64,000 nucleotides of DNA, taken from assembly GCA_024636345.1 (NCBI GenBank), contig JAGXHG010000032.1, positions 62,001-126,000 on the forward strand, read 5' to 3'. Shown piece by piece: positions 52,300 to 61,187 of this stretch. The notes under the pieces are model-generated. The model did not search any database, had not been told where the DNA came from, and saw nothing but the letters and a program-made list of their open reading frames with translations. Position numbers and translations under genes: made by a program. Position 1 is the stretch's first letter, and every line of letters starts with the position of its first letter. The DNA comes from Desulfobulbaceae bacterium (GTDB taxonomy: Bacteria > Desulfobacterota > Desulfobulbia > Desulfobulbales > Desulfocapsaceae).

Positions 52300-53694
52300 T
52301 TGCCATACAACATGGTGAATATATCCATCAAACAACAGACGTTTGGAGACAAGCGAATTTCCACTCAACCACCCAGCATCAGGACTCCACTATCCATCAA
52401 GATCGCCCTGCTGGTCTATCAACTGGTTTGGAACATTGCCATTCCTTTCCTCCGTCGTAATCACAGACTGTATCTCGGTTTCAGCCAACGTACCTTAGAG
52501 GAAATGCCAGCTCCTGCCGATCTGTGGATCCAGGCTGCCTCAGTTGGAGAATCATTTCTGGCAGAGGAGATTCTCAGAAAACTTGATCCGGTCAAACCAA
52601 TCCGGGTGCTTTTGACCACCTATACCAGTCAAGGCATGGAAATCCTTGAAAAGGCCAAAAATGAAGCCATGCAGCAAAGCGAAAAACTCACCATTCACAC
52701 CGCCTATTTTCCTTTTGACCATCCTGGCCTCATGACCAGAGCCGTGACCGCCATCCGGCCAAAGGTGATGCTGCTTCTTGAAAGTGAATTATGGCCCGGA
52801 CTCCTGGCAAGCTGTAGGCAGAATGGAGTAAAAGTTCTGGTGGCAAACGGCAGGATGACTGCAAAAAGTTTTAGCCGTTATCGTATCTGGCCCTCATTAT
52901 GGCGCTATCTGAGGCCAGAGAGGATTCTCGCCATATCCAGCGATGATGCCTCACGTTTTGCCACCCTCTTTGACATGGATGCAGTAGAAACCGTGCAAAA
53001 TATCAAATTTGACCGTATCAGTAATCAAAGTACTGAAACTGCTGCAAACAACCCCCTGGCCCATATTTTTCCTCCCGACACGACAGCGACAGCCAAACTG
53101 CTGGTCCTGGGTTCGGTGAGAGAAGAAGAAGAAGCAGATATCATCAAGCTGATCTGTCACATCAGGGGACAAAATAATAAAATAAGCATCGCCCTATTCC
53201 CCCGACACATGCACCGCATCAAAAACTGGGAAAAGATGCTGGAGAGCCACGAACTCCCCTGGCAATTACGATCTCGCTGCACGGGGCCAGTCTCCCACGG
53301 CAACATCATCCTCTGGGACACCATGGGCGAGATGCTCTTCGCCTATCAGCTTGCCGACGCCGCCTTTGTCGGTGGCAGCCTCGCCCCGCTGGGTGGTCAG
53401 AATTTCCTGGAGCCGCTTACCTGCGGAATCAGGCCGGTTATCGGCCCACACTGGTCCAATTTTTTATGGATAGGCCAGGATATTATTGATCAGCAACTGG
53501 TCCTCCAGGCCAAAGACTGGCAGGAGGCCGCTGACCTCCTGATGCGGAAGAGTTCGGTTCCAGCGCAACGCGAGCAGACACGTCAGGAAATTGTCACCTA
53601 TGTGAAAAACCGCCGCGGCGGAACCGATACGACATGTACAACCATCAACAATCTTCTCTTTGAGGGAAGCGTAAACCCAATTACCAATAAATAA
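52300..53694 (+). CDS. waaA: 3-deoxy-D-manno-octulosonic acid transferase
   Basis: LWIQAASVGESFLAEEILRKL, LLTTYTSQGMEI, LLLESELWPGLL, GGQNFLEPLTCGIRPVIGPHWSNF; exact start uncertain. Confidence 0.93.
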   Translation: MPYNMVNISIKQQTFGDKRISTQPPSIRTPLSIKIALLVYQLVWNIAIPFLRRNHRLYLGFSQRTLEEMPAPADLWIQAASVGESFLAEEILRKLDPVKPIRVLLTTYTSQGMEILEKAKNEAMQQSEKLTIHTAYFPFDHPGLMTRAVTAIRPKVMLLLESELWPGLLASCRQNGVKVLVANGRMTAKSFSRYRIWPSLWRYLRPERILAISSDDASRFATLFDMDAVETVQNIKFDRISNQSTETAANNPLAHIFPPDTTATAKLLVLGSVREEEEADIIKLICHIRGQNNKISIALFPRHMHRIKNWEKMLESHELPWQLRSRCTGPVSHGNIILWDTMGEMLFAYQLADAAFVGGSLAPLGGQNFLEPLTCGIRPVIGPHWSNFLWIGQDIIDQQLVLQAKDWQEAADLLMRKSSVPAQREQTRQEIVTYVKNRRGGTDTTCTTINNLLFEGSVNPITNK

Positions 53695-53701
53695 AAATAC
53701 C

Positions 53702-54445
53702 ATGAACTCGCTGCCACCATGCTACGGCATCATCCCGACCCGCTTTGCCTCTTCCCGCTTCGAGGGAAAACCCCTAGCCCTCATCCTCGGCAAACCAATG
53801 ATTCAGCATGTCTATAGCCGAGCCTGCCAATGTCCCCATTTGCAGCAGGTTGTTCTGGCAACCGATGATGAACGTATCTTTTCGGTGGCTGCGTCCCTGG
53901 CCATTCCCGTGCTCATGACCAGCCCCAATCATAGCTGCGGCACCGAAAGGGTACTCGAGGCAGCGCGTCTGCTCGCAGTGCCTGATGATGGAGTGGTTGT
54001 CAACATTCAAGGTGATGAACCGGCCCTCGAACCGGAAATGCTGACTGCCCTCATCGCCCCGTTCTGCTCTGCTGAAATCCAGGTCACCACCCTGGCCCGG
54101 AAGATAAACAGCAGTGAAGCACAGGCCACGGATCAGGTCAAGGTGGTTATGGGAAGGGACAATCGAGCCCTCTACTTCTCCCGGCTTCCCCTTCCCTTTC
54201 CTCAGGACGGAAGCGAAGGTGAGTATTACGGCCACATCGGCATCTATGCCTTCAGGATGAAGACCCTAGAGCAGTTTGTTGCTCTCGAAAAAGGAGTTCT
54301 GGAAAAAAAGGAAGCGCTTGAACAGTTGCGCCTGCTGGAAAACAATATCCCCATCCACGTAGTGATAACAAGCCATAAAAGCCATGGCGTTGATCGTCCC
54401 GGGGATATTGCCATTGTCGAGCAGATTCTTAGAAACAAGGTGTAG
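53702..54445 (+). CDS. kdsB: 3-deoxy-manno-octulosonate cytidylyltransferase
   Basis: YGIIPTRFASSRFEGKPLALILGKPMIQHVYSRA, VVNIQGDEPALEPEML. Confidence 0.95.
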   Translation: MNSLPPCYGIIPTRFASSRFEGKPLALILGKPMIQHVYSRACQCPHLQQVVLATDDERIFSVAASLAIPVLMTSPNHSCGTERVLEAARLLAVPDDGVVVNIQGDEPALEPEMLTALIAPFCSAEIQVTTLARKINSSEAQATDQVKVVMGRDNRALYFSRLPLPFPQDGSEGEYYGHIGIYAFRMKTLEQFVALEKGVLEKKEALEQLRLLENNIPIHVVITSHKSHGVDRPGDIAIVEQILRNKV

Positions 54446-54453
54446 GATTATTT

Positions 54454-54523
54454 GTAGAAGCTTATAGATCGAATCTGACAGCTAGGGCGAAAGCTGCCAC
54501 CCTTAATCTGACATTCGCAGTAG
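54454..54523 (+). repeat. dispersed repeat, copy B, immediately downstream of kdsB
   Basis: gtagaagcttatagatcgaatctgacagctagggcgaaagctgccacccttaatctgacattcgcagtag. Confidence 0.75.
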
Positions 54524-54742
54524 CAAGCTAATATTTACGACCAATGTTCAATTGGTTAAGGTTCGTTTTGGCAATCTTATTTTTGTGAGCCTGAACCAGA
54601 CTCACTATTTTGGGAATATATTGATTATTCAAAGCATCACTCTCCCACGAACTGCTTTGTAGTAAACAGGCACAGTTGGAAGATGTCGCGATGATCATGT
54701 CAGAGCAGTTGGGGCGTTTTAGTCTTTTCGCAAAATGAGGAT

Positions 54743-54779
54743 GAATTCTCTGTTTTTAGGCAGGTTAAAATTGTCTCAT
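54743..54779 (+). repeat. 37-bp direct repeat, copy 1
   Basis: gaattctctgtttttaggcaggttaaaattgtctcat, identical at 54816. Confidence 0.9.
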
Positions 54780-54815
54780 TGATAAGGGTGCCGCCAGATT
54801 ATATGATACTCTTGA

Positions 54816-54852
54816 GAATTCTCTGTTTTTAGGCAGGTTAAAATTGTCTCAT
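54816..54852 (+). repeat. 37-bp direct repeat, copy 2
   Basis: gaattctctgtttttaggcaggttaaaattgtctcat. Confidence 0.9.
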
Positions 54853-54947
54853 CCCACCACGACCTTGGCAACACCATCAAAGCTGTTCTTGATCAATAAA
54901 TCCACTACAGGATCTAATTGACTACCGCCTATACGGTAGGACATCAT
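54849..54947 (-). mobile_element. possible IS256-type transposase N-terminal fragment
   Basis: MMSYRIGGSQLDPVVDLLIKNSFDGVAKVVVG*, good SD, truncated at the repeat junction. Confidence 0.35.
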
Positions 54948-55415
54948 CTTCTCCTTCGGTTGTTTGTTGATATTGGAGTTGGCAAGAGTAAGCCTTGGCC
55001 TACTCTTGTGCAACTCTATCCAAATTTACAGAAAAAACGATACCCTGATGGTCAGTTTGTGTCTTCCATAATGCTGGGAGAGGATAGCTGGCACCATTTA
55101 TGTTTTTCTGCTCTTTGTTATCTTTCTTTGAGCGACTCAAAGCTCAACCTATTGCTCAAGTCTTCAGAATCACTTTTCCTTAAGGGAAAAATCGTCATGA
55201 GCTTCCTTCAAGGCCAGCGCACCAATCGCATGAAACATACTGAAACACAATCGTTTCGCGTGCTGTTTCAGTATTATTCCACTATTAAATCAAATAGTTG
55301 AAATACAAATGTTTCGTTTTGTTTCGAATCGTCCAACAAGAACAAGAAGTTTCGAATCGTCCACCCAGGCAATAACTACTTGATTTTATGATCACAAAAA
55401 ACATCATCATTAAAT

Positions 55416-55431
55416 TGGCACGCTAACTGCT
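55416..55431 (+). promoter_or_regulatory. sigma54 promoter upstream of the kinase-like-REC gene
   Basis: TGGCAC-GCTAA-CTGCT. Confidence 0.8.
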
Positions 55432-55496
55432 ATATGAATAATAAGTTTGTTCGCAAAAGCGGACATGCAATCTTTTTATGATTTCGGAGGTGCAAT

Positions 55497-56711
55497 ATGC
55501 CATCAATCGCCATTTTGTCCAGCTCGTTCACAAACAGCAGTGAGATTATTGACGAATTATCTGTATTGTCAGGTTGTCAAGTGGTTACTGATCAGGATGT
55601 TATCTTGAAAGCCGCAGATAAACAGGGCGCTGATCCCCAAAAATTGGAGCGTACACTTTCTGGTAAGAAATCAGTTTTTAATGAATTTACCTTGGAGCAG
55701 GAACGTTGTATCAGTTTGCTTAAGCTGACCATTGCCGGCATGTTGAAGGAGAATGACCGCAAGCTTTTTGTTGGTCTTATTACCCATCTCATTCCTTCAG
55801 AAATTACTCATGTAGTCAAGGTGTTACTTTTTGACACCAAGGCCAACCGCATTGAGAATGGAGTGGCCTCCGGCCTCTCTAAAACTGATGCCCAGAAAGA
55901 GATCAAAAAAAGTGATGTCGCCGCCTTTGGCCTGACAGATTTTCTCTTCAAAAAAGAGGCCTGGGATGCAAGTCTCTATGACGTTGTCATCCCGGTGACG
56001 ACAATGGCATCTCAGGAAGCGGTGCAGCTGATTCTGACATGCAGGCAAAAAGAAACGGTTAAAAAATCAGAGTCATCACTGCAGGCGGCTGAAGATATGG
56101 CCTTGATTGCCAAAGTAGAACTGGCCCTTCTTGAGAAAGGACACAACATTGAAGTTTACGCCCAAAACAGCAATGTCATTCTTACCGTGAACAAAAGCGT
56201 TCTCCTGTTTGATCGGCTCGTCAGTGAGTTGATCACAATTGTCAGCGAAGTGGAGAGTGTCAAAGGCGTGGAGGTTGTCAAGGGCAAGGACTACAGTACC
56301 TCCATATATTCTAAGCAAAATTTTGAGCTCCCATCAAAGGTTCTTCTTGTTGATGATGAAAAGGAGTTAGCGCAGACCATTTCCGAGAGACTGATTAACA
56401 GGGATGTAGGCACCTATGCAGTCCATGATGGCCAGCAGGCCCTCAATCTGATTACCAGCGACGACAACAAACCAGATGTGATGGTTCTCGACCTGAGAAT
56501 GCCTGGCATGGATGGCATCGAAGTGCTCCGCAAAACCAAAGAGGCGAAATCCAATATAGAAATTATCATTCTTACAGGTCACGGTACACAGAAGGATCGT
56601 GAGATCTGCATGGAGCTCGGCGCCTTTGCCTATCTTCAAAAGCCTGTTGATATCGAGGAGTTATCTGCTACCATATATGATGCTCACAAAAAAGCAGCGA
56701 CTCAGCAGTAG
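55497..56711 (+). CDS. cytidylate-kinase-like N-terminus, middle BON-like segment, C-terminal response regulator receiver
   Basis: C-terminus KVLLVDDEKELAQTISERL...VMVLDLRMPGMDGIEVLRKTKE...IIILTGHG...YLQKPVD. Confidence 0.75.
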   Translation: MPSIAILSSSFTNSSEIIDELSVLSGCQVVTDQDVILKAADKQGADPQKLERTLSGKKSVFNEFTLEQERCISLLKLTIAGMLKENDRKLFVGLITHLIPSEITHVVKVLLFDTKANRIENGVASGLSKTDAQKEIKKSDVAAFGLTDFLFKKEAWDASLYDVVIPVTTMASQEAVQLILTCRQKETVKKSESSLQAAEDMALIAKVELALLEKGHNIEVYAQNSNVILTVNKSVLLFDRLVSELITIVSEVESVKGVEVVKGKDYSTSIYSKQNFELPSKVLLVDDEKELAQTISERLINRDVGTYAVHDGQQALNLITSDDNKPDVMVLDLRMPGMDGIEVLRKTKEAKSNIEIIILTGHGTQKDREICMELGAFAYLQKPVDIEELSATIYDAHKKAATQQ

Positions 56712-56770
56712 TAAGAGCTCAGGAAAAACACAGCAGCGTTGTTTAGCGTAACATAAAAAAGGAGAAAAGA

Positions 56771-57211
56771 ATGAGCGAAGAGATGGATGCCAAGGTCCTC
56801 CTGGTGGACGACGAAGAAGAATTTTGCGATCTTCTTTCCGAACGCCTGGGGAACAGAGGAATGAAGGTGGATACGGTCAACAGTGGCGAGGATGCAGTCT
56901 CTAAGGTTGACAATGAAAGCTTTGACGCGATCATTGTTGATCTTTCCATGCCCGGCATTGATGGTCTTGAAACCTTGCGCCGTATCAAAGAAAAAAGACC
57001 TGATCTTGAAATTATTATGCTCACCGGCCATGCCACGGTTCAAAACAGCATTGAGGCAATGAAGCTTGGCGCTGAGGATCTTCTTGAAAAGCCGGTGGAT
57101 CTTAAAGCTCTGATGGAAAAGATCAAAGAGGCCAAACACAAAAGAATGGTGGTATTAGAGAAAAAAACCAGCGATGAGCTCAAAGAGATCATGAAACACA
57201 AGGCTTGGTAA
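56771..57211 (+). CDS. response regulator receiver protein
   Basis: KVLLVDDEEEFCDLLSERLGNRG...AIIVDLSMPGIDGLETLRRIKEK...IMLTGHATV...LLEKPVD. Confidence 0.92.
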   Translation: MSEEMDAKVLLVDDEEEFCDLLSERLGNRGMKVDTVNSGEDAVSKVDNESFDAIIVDLSMPGIDGLETLRRIKEKRPDLEIIMLTGHATVQNSIEAMKLGAEDLLEKPVDLKALMEKIKEAKHKRMVVLEKKTSDELKEIMKHKAW

Positions 57212-57402
57212 ACATGCCTGATTCCTAACGCTGTCCGGCGTTTACAAGCGTAATTCCTCACCCTGACACCCTTTAATTTTGACCATGAACAAATGGTACA
57301 GGTGTGGTGCGTTTAAAATTGATCATTCAAAATAATAGCTGCTGTGAACACCCCGAAGCTATCAGTCAGAGACAATATAAACAATATAACAGGAGGCTCG
57401 TT

Positions 57403-57927
57403 GTGGCTGAAAATCCCCCCCTAATAAGAGACGTTACCATTCCTCTGGAGCGCTACCCTCATCTGAATGAAAATCAGACTCTCCAGGATGCGATAACGGA
57501 AATACGCTCTTTCGCCGTTGGTGAAAAAGAACGCATCCGTTACTCCTGCCTTCTCATTGTCAACGACAGCAATCAGTTGGTGGGTAGAGTCACCCTCAAG
57601 GATCTTTTACAAGGCCTGGCGCCTCGTTTTGTCGAGGCCACCAAGGTAGAAAAGTTTGAAGGCCAGGGCTCTGAATTCCCCAATCTGGCAATCCTTATGG
57701 AGGATTCATTCTTCAGCGACTGCAAACAGCAGGGCCAGAAAAAGATCAGCGAGTTCATGAGCAAAATACCGCTTATGATCAATGCTGATTCCCCGATTTT
57801 AAGGGCCTTAGCGATTATGCTCAACACGGAAGATGCAGTCCTGCCAGTGCTTGATGGAGATAAAATCATCGGCGTTATTCGCATGGAAGAGATCTTTGCG
57901 GCAATCACTCGCCAATGCGCATTATAA
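57403..57927 (+). CDS. CBS-domain-pair protein
   Basis: GTG start after AGGAGG; LVGRVTLKDLLQGLAPR; VLPVLDGDKIIGVIRMEEIFAAI. Confidence 0.8.
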   Translation: MAENPPLIRDVTIPLERYPHLNENQTLQDAITEIRSFAVGEKERIRYSCLLIVNDSNQLVGRVTLKDLLQGLAPRFVEATKVEKFEGQGSEFPNLAILMEDSFFSDCKQQGQKKISEFMSKIPLMINADSPILRALAIMLNTEDAVLPVLDGDKIIGVIRMEEIFAAITRQCAL

Positions 57928-58015
57928 CATAAAAAAATAGTAGTCTGCGGCAGGGCTACCCCCGGTCCAGACGCCAGAGAACCATTACTTATTTTTTTGA
58001 AAGAAGGGTCCGACA

Positions 58016-59512
58016 ATGACAAATACAAGATCAGAAACCATGAATTTACCAAGCAAAGAGGAGCCATTCGACTGGAAACGGCTCTTCTTCCTGTCCCTGG
58101 GCGTGGCGCTGTTTGCCATCGTCTATTACTCACCCCTCTGGCCGGATGCCGTTGATCCACAGGGGAAAAATTTCTTACTGACCAAAGAAGGTAAGGGCGC
58201 CATAGCTGTTTTTTTACTGGCAGCAACCTGGTGGATTTTTGAGGTTCTGCCCATTGGCGTGACCAGTCTGGCCATCGGTATTCTGCAGGCTCTGTTTTTT
58301 ATCCGTCCGGCCAAGGTGGCATTCAAGGATTTCATGGACCCCTCCGTCCTCTTTATCGTTGGTTCCATCGTTATCGGCATGGTCTTCACCAAGACCGGAC
58401 TGACCAAGCGTATAGCCTACAAGATGCTCTCCATTGTCGGTGAAAAAACGAGCCGGATCTATCTGGGCTGTTTTGTCCTCACCGCAGCGCTCACCCATAT
58501 CATGGCCCATACAGCGGTGGCAGCCACCATGTTCCCGTTGCTCATGGCTATCTATGCCCTCTATACCGACGAGGAAGGCCCAACCAAATTCGGCAAGGGT
58601 CTGTTCATGGGCATGGCCTATGTAGCAGGCGCCGGCAGTATCGTTACCCTGCTTGGTGCGGCCCGCGGCGCCGTGGCCCTCGGATTTTACAAGGACATGA
58701 CTGGTATTGATGTCAGCTTCTTCCAACTCTCCTACTATATGGCCCCCATCGGCTGGGGTATGACCTTCCTGCTCTGGTTCTATTTCATGTTTGTCTGCAA
58801 ACCGGAAAAAGATTCCATTCCCGGACTCAAAGAGAAGGCCTCAAGGATGTACAAGGAATTGGGTTCCTGGAGCTCCAAAGAGATCATGGCAGCCGTGATT
58901 GTTCTTGGCGCCATCCTGATCATTGCCCTGAAATCCTTTATCCCCATGCTAGAACCCCTTGACAAGACCGGCATCCTGCTTGTCTCCACCGTCCTCTTTT
59001 TCGTCGTCAACATCCTTGATGTTAACGACCTGGAAGAGATCCCCTGGAATATCGTCCTTCTCTTTGCCGGCGCCATGTCCATCGGCTTTTGCCTGTGGGA
59101 GACCGGTGCGGCCAAATGGATGGCCGTCAACTGGCTCACCCTGTTCCAGAGCGCACCGGCCATTGTCTTCATCCTCGGCATGGCCTTCTTTGTCCTGATC
59201 ATGACCAACTTCATCATGAACGTGGCCGCCATTGCCATCTCCATGCCGGTGGCCCTGGTTATTGCCCCCTATCTCGGTGTAGCAGGCGAGGTCATCCTTT
59301 TTACCGCTCTGGTGACAGCCGGTATGCCCTTCCTACTGCTGGTCGGCGCGGCGCCCAATGCCATCGCCTACAACTCCAAGCAGTTTACCACCGGCGAGTT
59401 CTTCCTCTACGGCATTCCCGCCAGCATTATCCTTATGATTGTACTCTATCTCGCCATCCAGTTTATCTGGCCTCTCATGGGTATGTCAGTTTATTTGCCT
59501 AAAGTATTATAA
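58016..59512 (+). CDS. DASS/SLC13-family anion:Na+ symporter
   Basis: 498 aa polytopic; WWIFEVLPIGVTSLAIGILQALFFIRPAKVAFKDFMDPSVLFIVGSIVIGMVFTKTGL. Confidence 0.88.
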   Translation: MTNTRSETMNLPSKEEPFDWKRLFFLSLGVALFAIVYYSPLWPDAVDPQGKNFLLTKEGKGAIAVFLLAATWWIFEVLPIGVTSLAIGILQALFFIRPAKVAFKDFMDPSVLFIVGSIVIGMVFTKTGLTKRIAYKMLSIVGEKTSRIYLGCFVLTAALTHIMAHTAVAATMFPLLMAIYALYTDEEGPTKFGKGLFMGMAYVAGAGSIVTLLGAARGAVALGFYKDMTGIDVSFFQLSYYMAPIGWGMTFLLWFYFMFVCKPEKDSIPGLKEKASRMYKELGSWSSKEIMAAVIVLGAILIIALKSFIPMLEPLDKTGILLVSTVLFFVVNILDVNDLEEIPWNIVLLFAGAMSIGFCLWETGAAKWMAVNWLTLFQSAPAIVFILGMAFFVLIMTNFIMNVAAIAISMPVALVIAPYLGVAGEVILFTALVTAGMPFLLLVGAAPNAIAYNSKQFTTGEFFLYGIPASIILMIVLYLAIQFIWPLMGMSVYLPKVL

Positions 59513-59582
59513 GCCGCTAGAATAAAGCTGTTTATCTATTGAACAAGAACCAGTAATGTCTGGCTAATTGTATGTGTTTAGC

Positions 59583-59611
59583 TTCCCTTCCCCCTATCAG
59601 AGGGAAGGGAA
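59583..59611 (+). terminator. hairpin downstream of the DASS permease
   Basis: TTCCCTTCCC...GGGAAGGGAA; weak U tract. Confidence 0.5.
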
Positions 59612-59646
59612 ATAATTAGTTCATCTGACTGCAGCCTGCAAAAGGC

Positions 59647-61110
59647 ATGAGAGAAGAGGAGAATACCACGGTGAATACAGTACTATACATCTTAACATTT
59701 GCGGCCGGTCTGCTTCTGGGGATACCTGAAGCAGTGCTCGCCGCCACAGGGGGCCAAGTCGAGACCCTTGACCTTACGGCCCACTGGGTAGGCTACGCGG
59801 CCCTGATTATCTTTGTCGTGGCTTATCTGTTTGTTATGGGTGAAGAGTACACCCATCTTCGTAAATCAAAACCAGTGCTGCTGGCAGCCGGTCTTATCTG
59901 GGGATTGATTGCCTGGGTCTATGCCAGTCACGGCCTGAATCATGCAGCAGAGATAGCTGTCCGTCATAACCTTTTGGAATACGGTGAGCTTTTTCTCTTT
60001 CTGCTCGTTGCCATGACCTATATCAATGCCATGGAAGAACGGCAGGTATTTGAGGCCCTGCGTGCCCGCTTAGTCTCTGCCGGTTTTTCCTATCGCAAAC
60101 TCTTCTGGATCACCGGATTGCTTGCTTTTTTTATCTCCCCGGTTGCCGACAACCTCACCACCGCCCTGCTTATGTGTGCTGTGGTCATGGCTATTGGCAA
60201 GGATAATGCCAAATTTGTCATGCTTTCTTGTATCAATATTGTAGTTGCCGCCAATGCCGGTGGTGCCTTCAGTCCCTTTGGCGACATCACTACCCTTATG
60301 GTCTGGCAGAAGGGAATCGTGCCATTCTGGACTTTTTTTGCCCTTTTCGTCCCAGCGGTGGTGAACTGGGTTGTCCCGGCCCTGATCATGAGTTTTGCCG
60401 TTCCTAACATCCAGCCTACCGCCTGCACGCTGGATATCAAAATGAAACGGGGTGGATTTGTAGTTATAGGACTCTTTTTGTTGACCATCTGCACCGCAGT
60501 CTCTTTTCATAATTTTTTACACATGCCACCGGTTATAGGTATGATGACCGGTCTCTCTTTTCTGAAAATTTTTGGTTACTACCTGAAGAAAACCCATAAA
60601 AATGGTCATGGAGCTTCTGGATATGATCCGAACAAGGCAGAAGAGGAAGTGGGTGATACCGTGGCCTTTGATGTATTCAAGAATATTGCCCGGGCCGAAT
60701 GGGATACCCTGATGTTTTTTTACGGCGTGATCCTCTGCGTCGGCGGCCTCGGCTTTATCGGCTACCTGGCCATGGCCTCCCAGACCATGTACGTTGGCTG
60801 GGGCGCCACCCCTGCCAATATCATGGTGGGTGTACTCTCGGCAATCGTTGATAATATTCCGGTGATGTTTGCTGTACTCACCATGAAGCCTGATATGAGT
60901 ACAGGCCAATGGCTGCTGGTAACACTCACAGCAGGTGTCGGCGGCAGCATGCTGTCCATCGGTTCAGCCGCAGGGGTTGCCCTCATGGGCCAGGCCCGCG
61001 GCATGTACACCTTTTTCGGTCATCTCAAATGGACACCGGTTATTGCCCTTGGCTACGCGGCCAGTATCTATGTCCATTTTCTGGTCAATGCCAGATTTTT
61101 TGTTCAGTAA
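59647..61110 (+). CDS. nhaD: NhaD-type Na+/H+ antiporter
   Basis: FISPVADNLTTALLMCAVVMAIG, NIVVAANAGGAFSPFGDITTLMVWQKG, SAIVDNIPVMFAVLTM. Confidence 0.92.
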   Translation: MREEENTTVNTVLYILTFAAGLLLGIPEAVLAATGGQVETLDLTAHWVGYAALIIFVVAYLFVMGEEYTHLRKSKPVLLAAGLIWGLIAWVYASHGLNHAAEIAVRHNLLEYGELFLFLLVAMTYINAMEERQVFEALRARLVSAGFSYRKLFWITGLLAFFISPVADNLTTALLMCAVVMAIGKDNAKFVMLSCINIVVAANAGGAFSPFGDITTLMVWQKGIVPFWTFFALFVPAVVNWVVPALIMSFAVPNIQPTACTLDIKMKRGGFVVIGLFLLTICTAVSFHNFLHMPPVIGMMTGLSFLKIFGYYLKKTHKNGHGASGYDPNKAEEEVGDTVAFDVFKNIARAEWDTLMFFYGVILCVGGLGFIGYLAMASQTMYVGWGATPANIMVGVLSAIVDNIPVMFAVLTMKPDMSTGQWLLVTLTAGVGGSMLSIGSAAGVALMGQARGMYTFFGHLKWTPVIALGYAASIYVHFLVNARFFVQ

Positions 61111-61187
61111 GCCGTTGTCAAAGAAACAATTGTAACATACAGTACAGTAACCGCATAAGGAGCCGTAAAGAAATAAGTTAAAATGTA

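Noticed and set aside
54918-55301. 127-aa plus-strand ORF as a real gene
   Set aside because: No recognisable domain, poor start context, overlaps repeats and the inferred enhancer region
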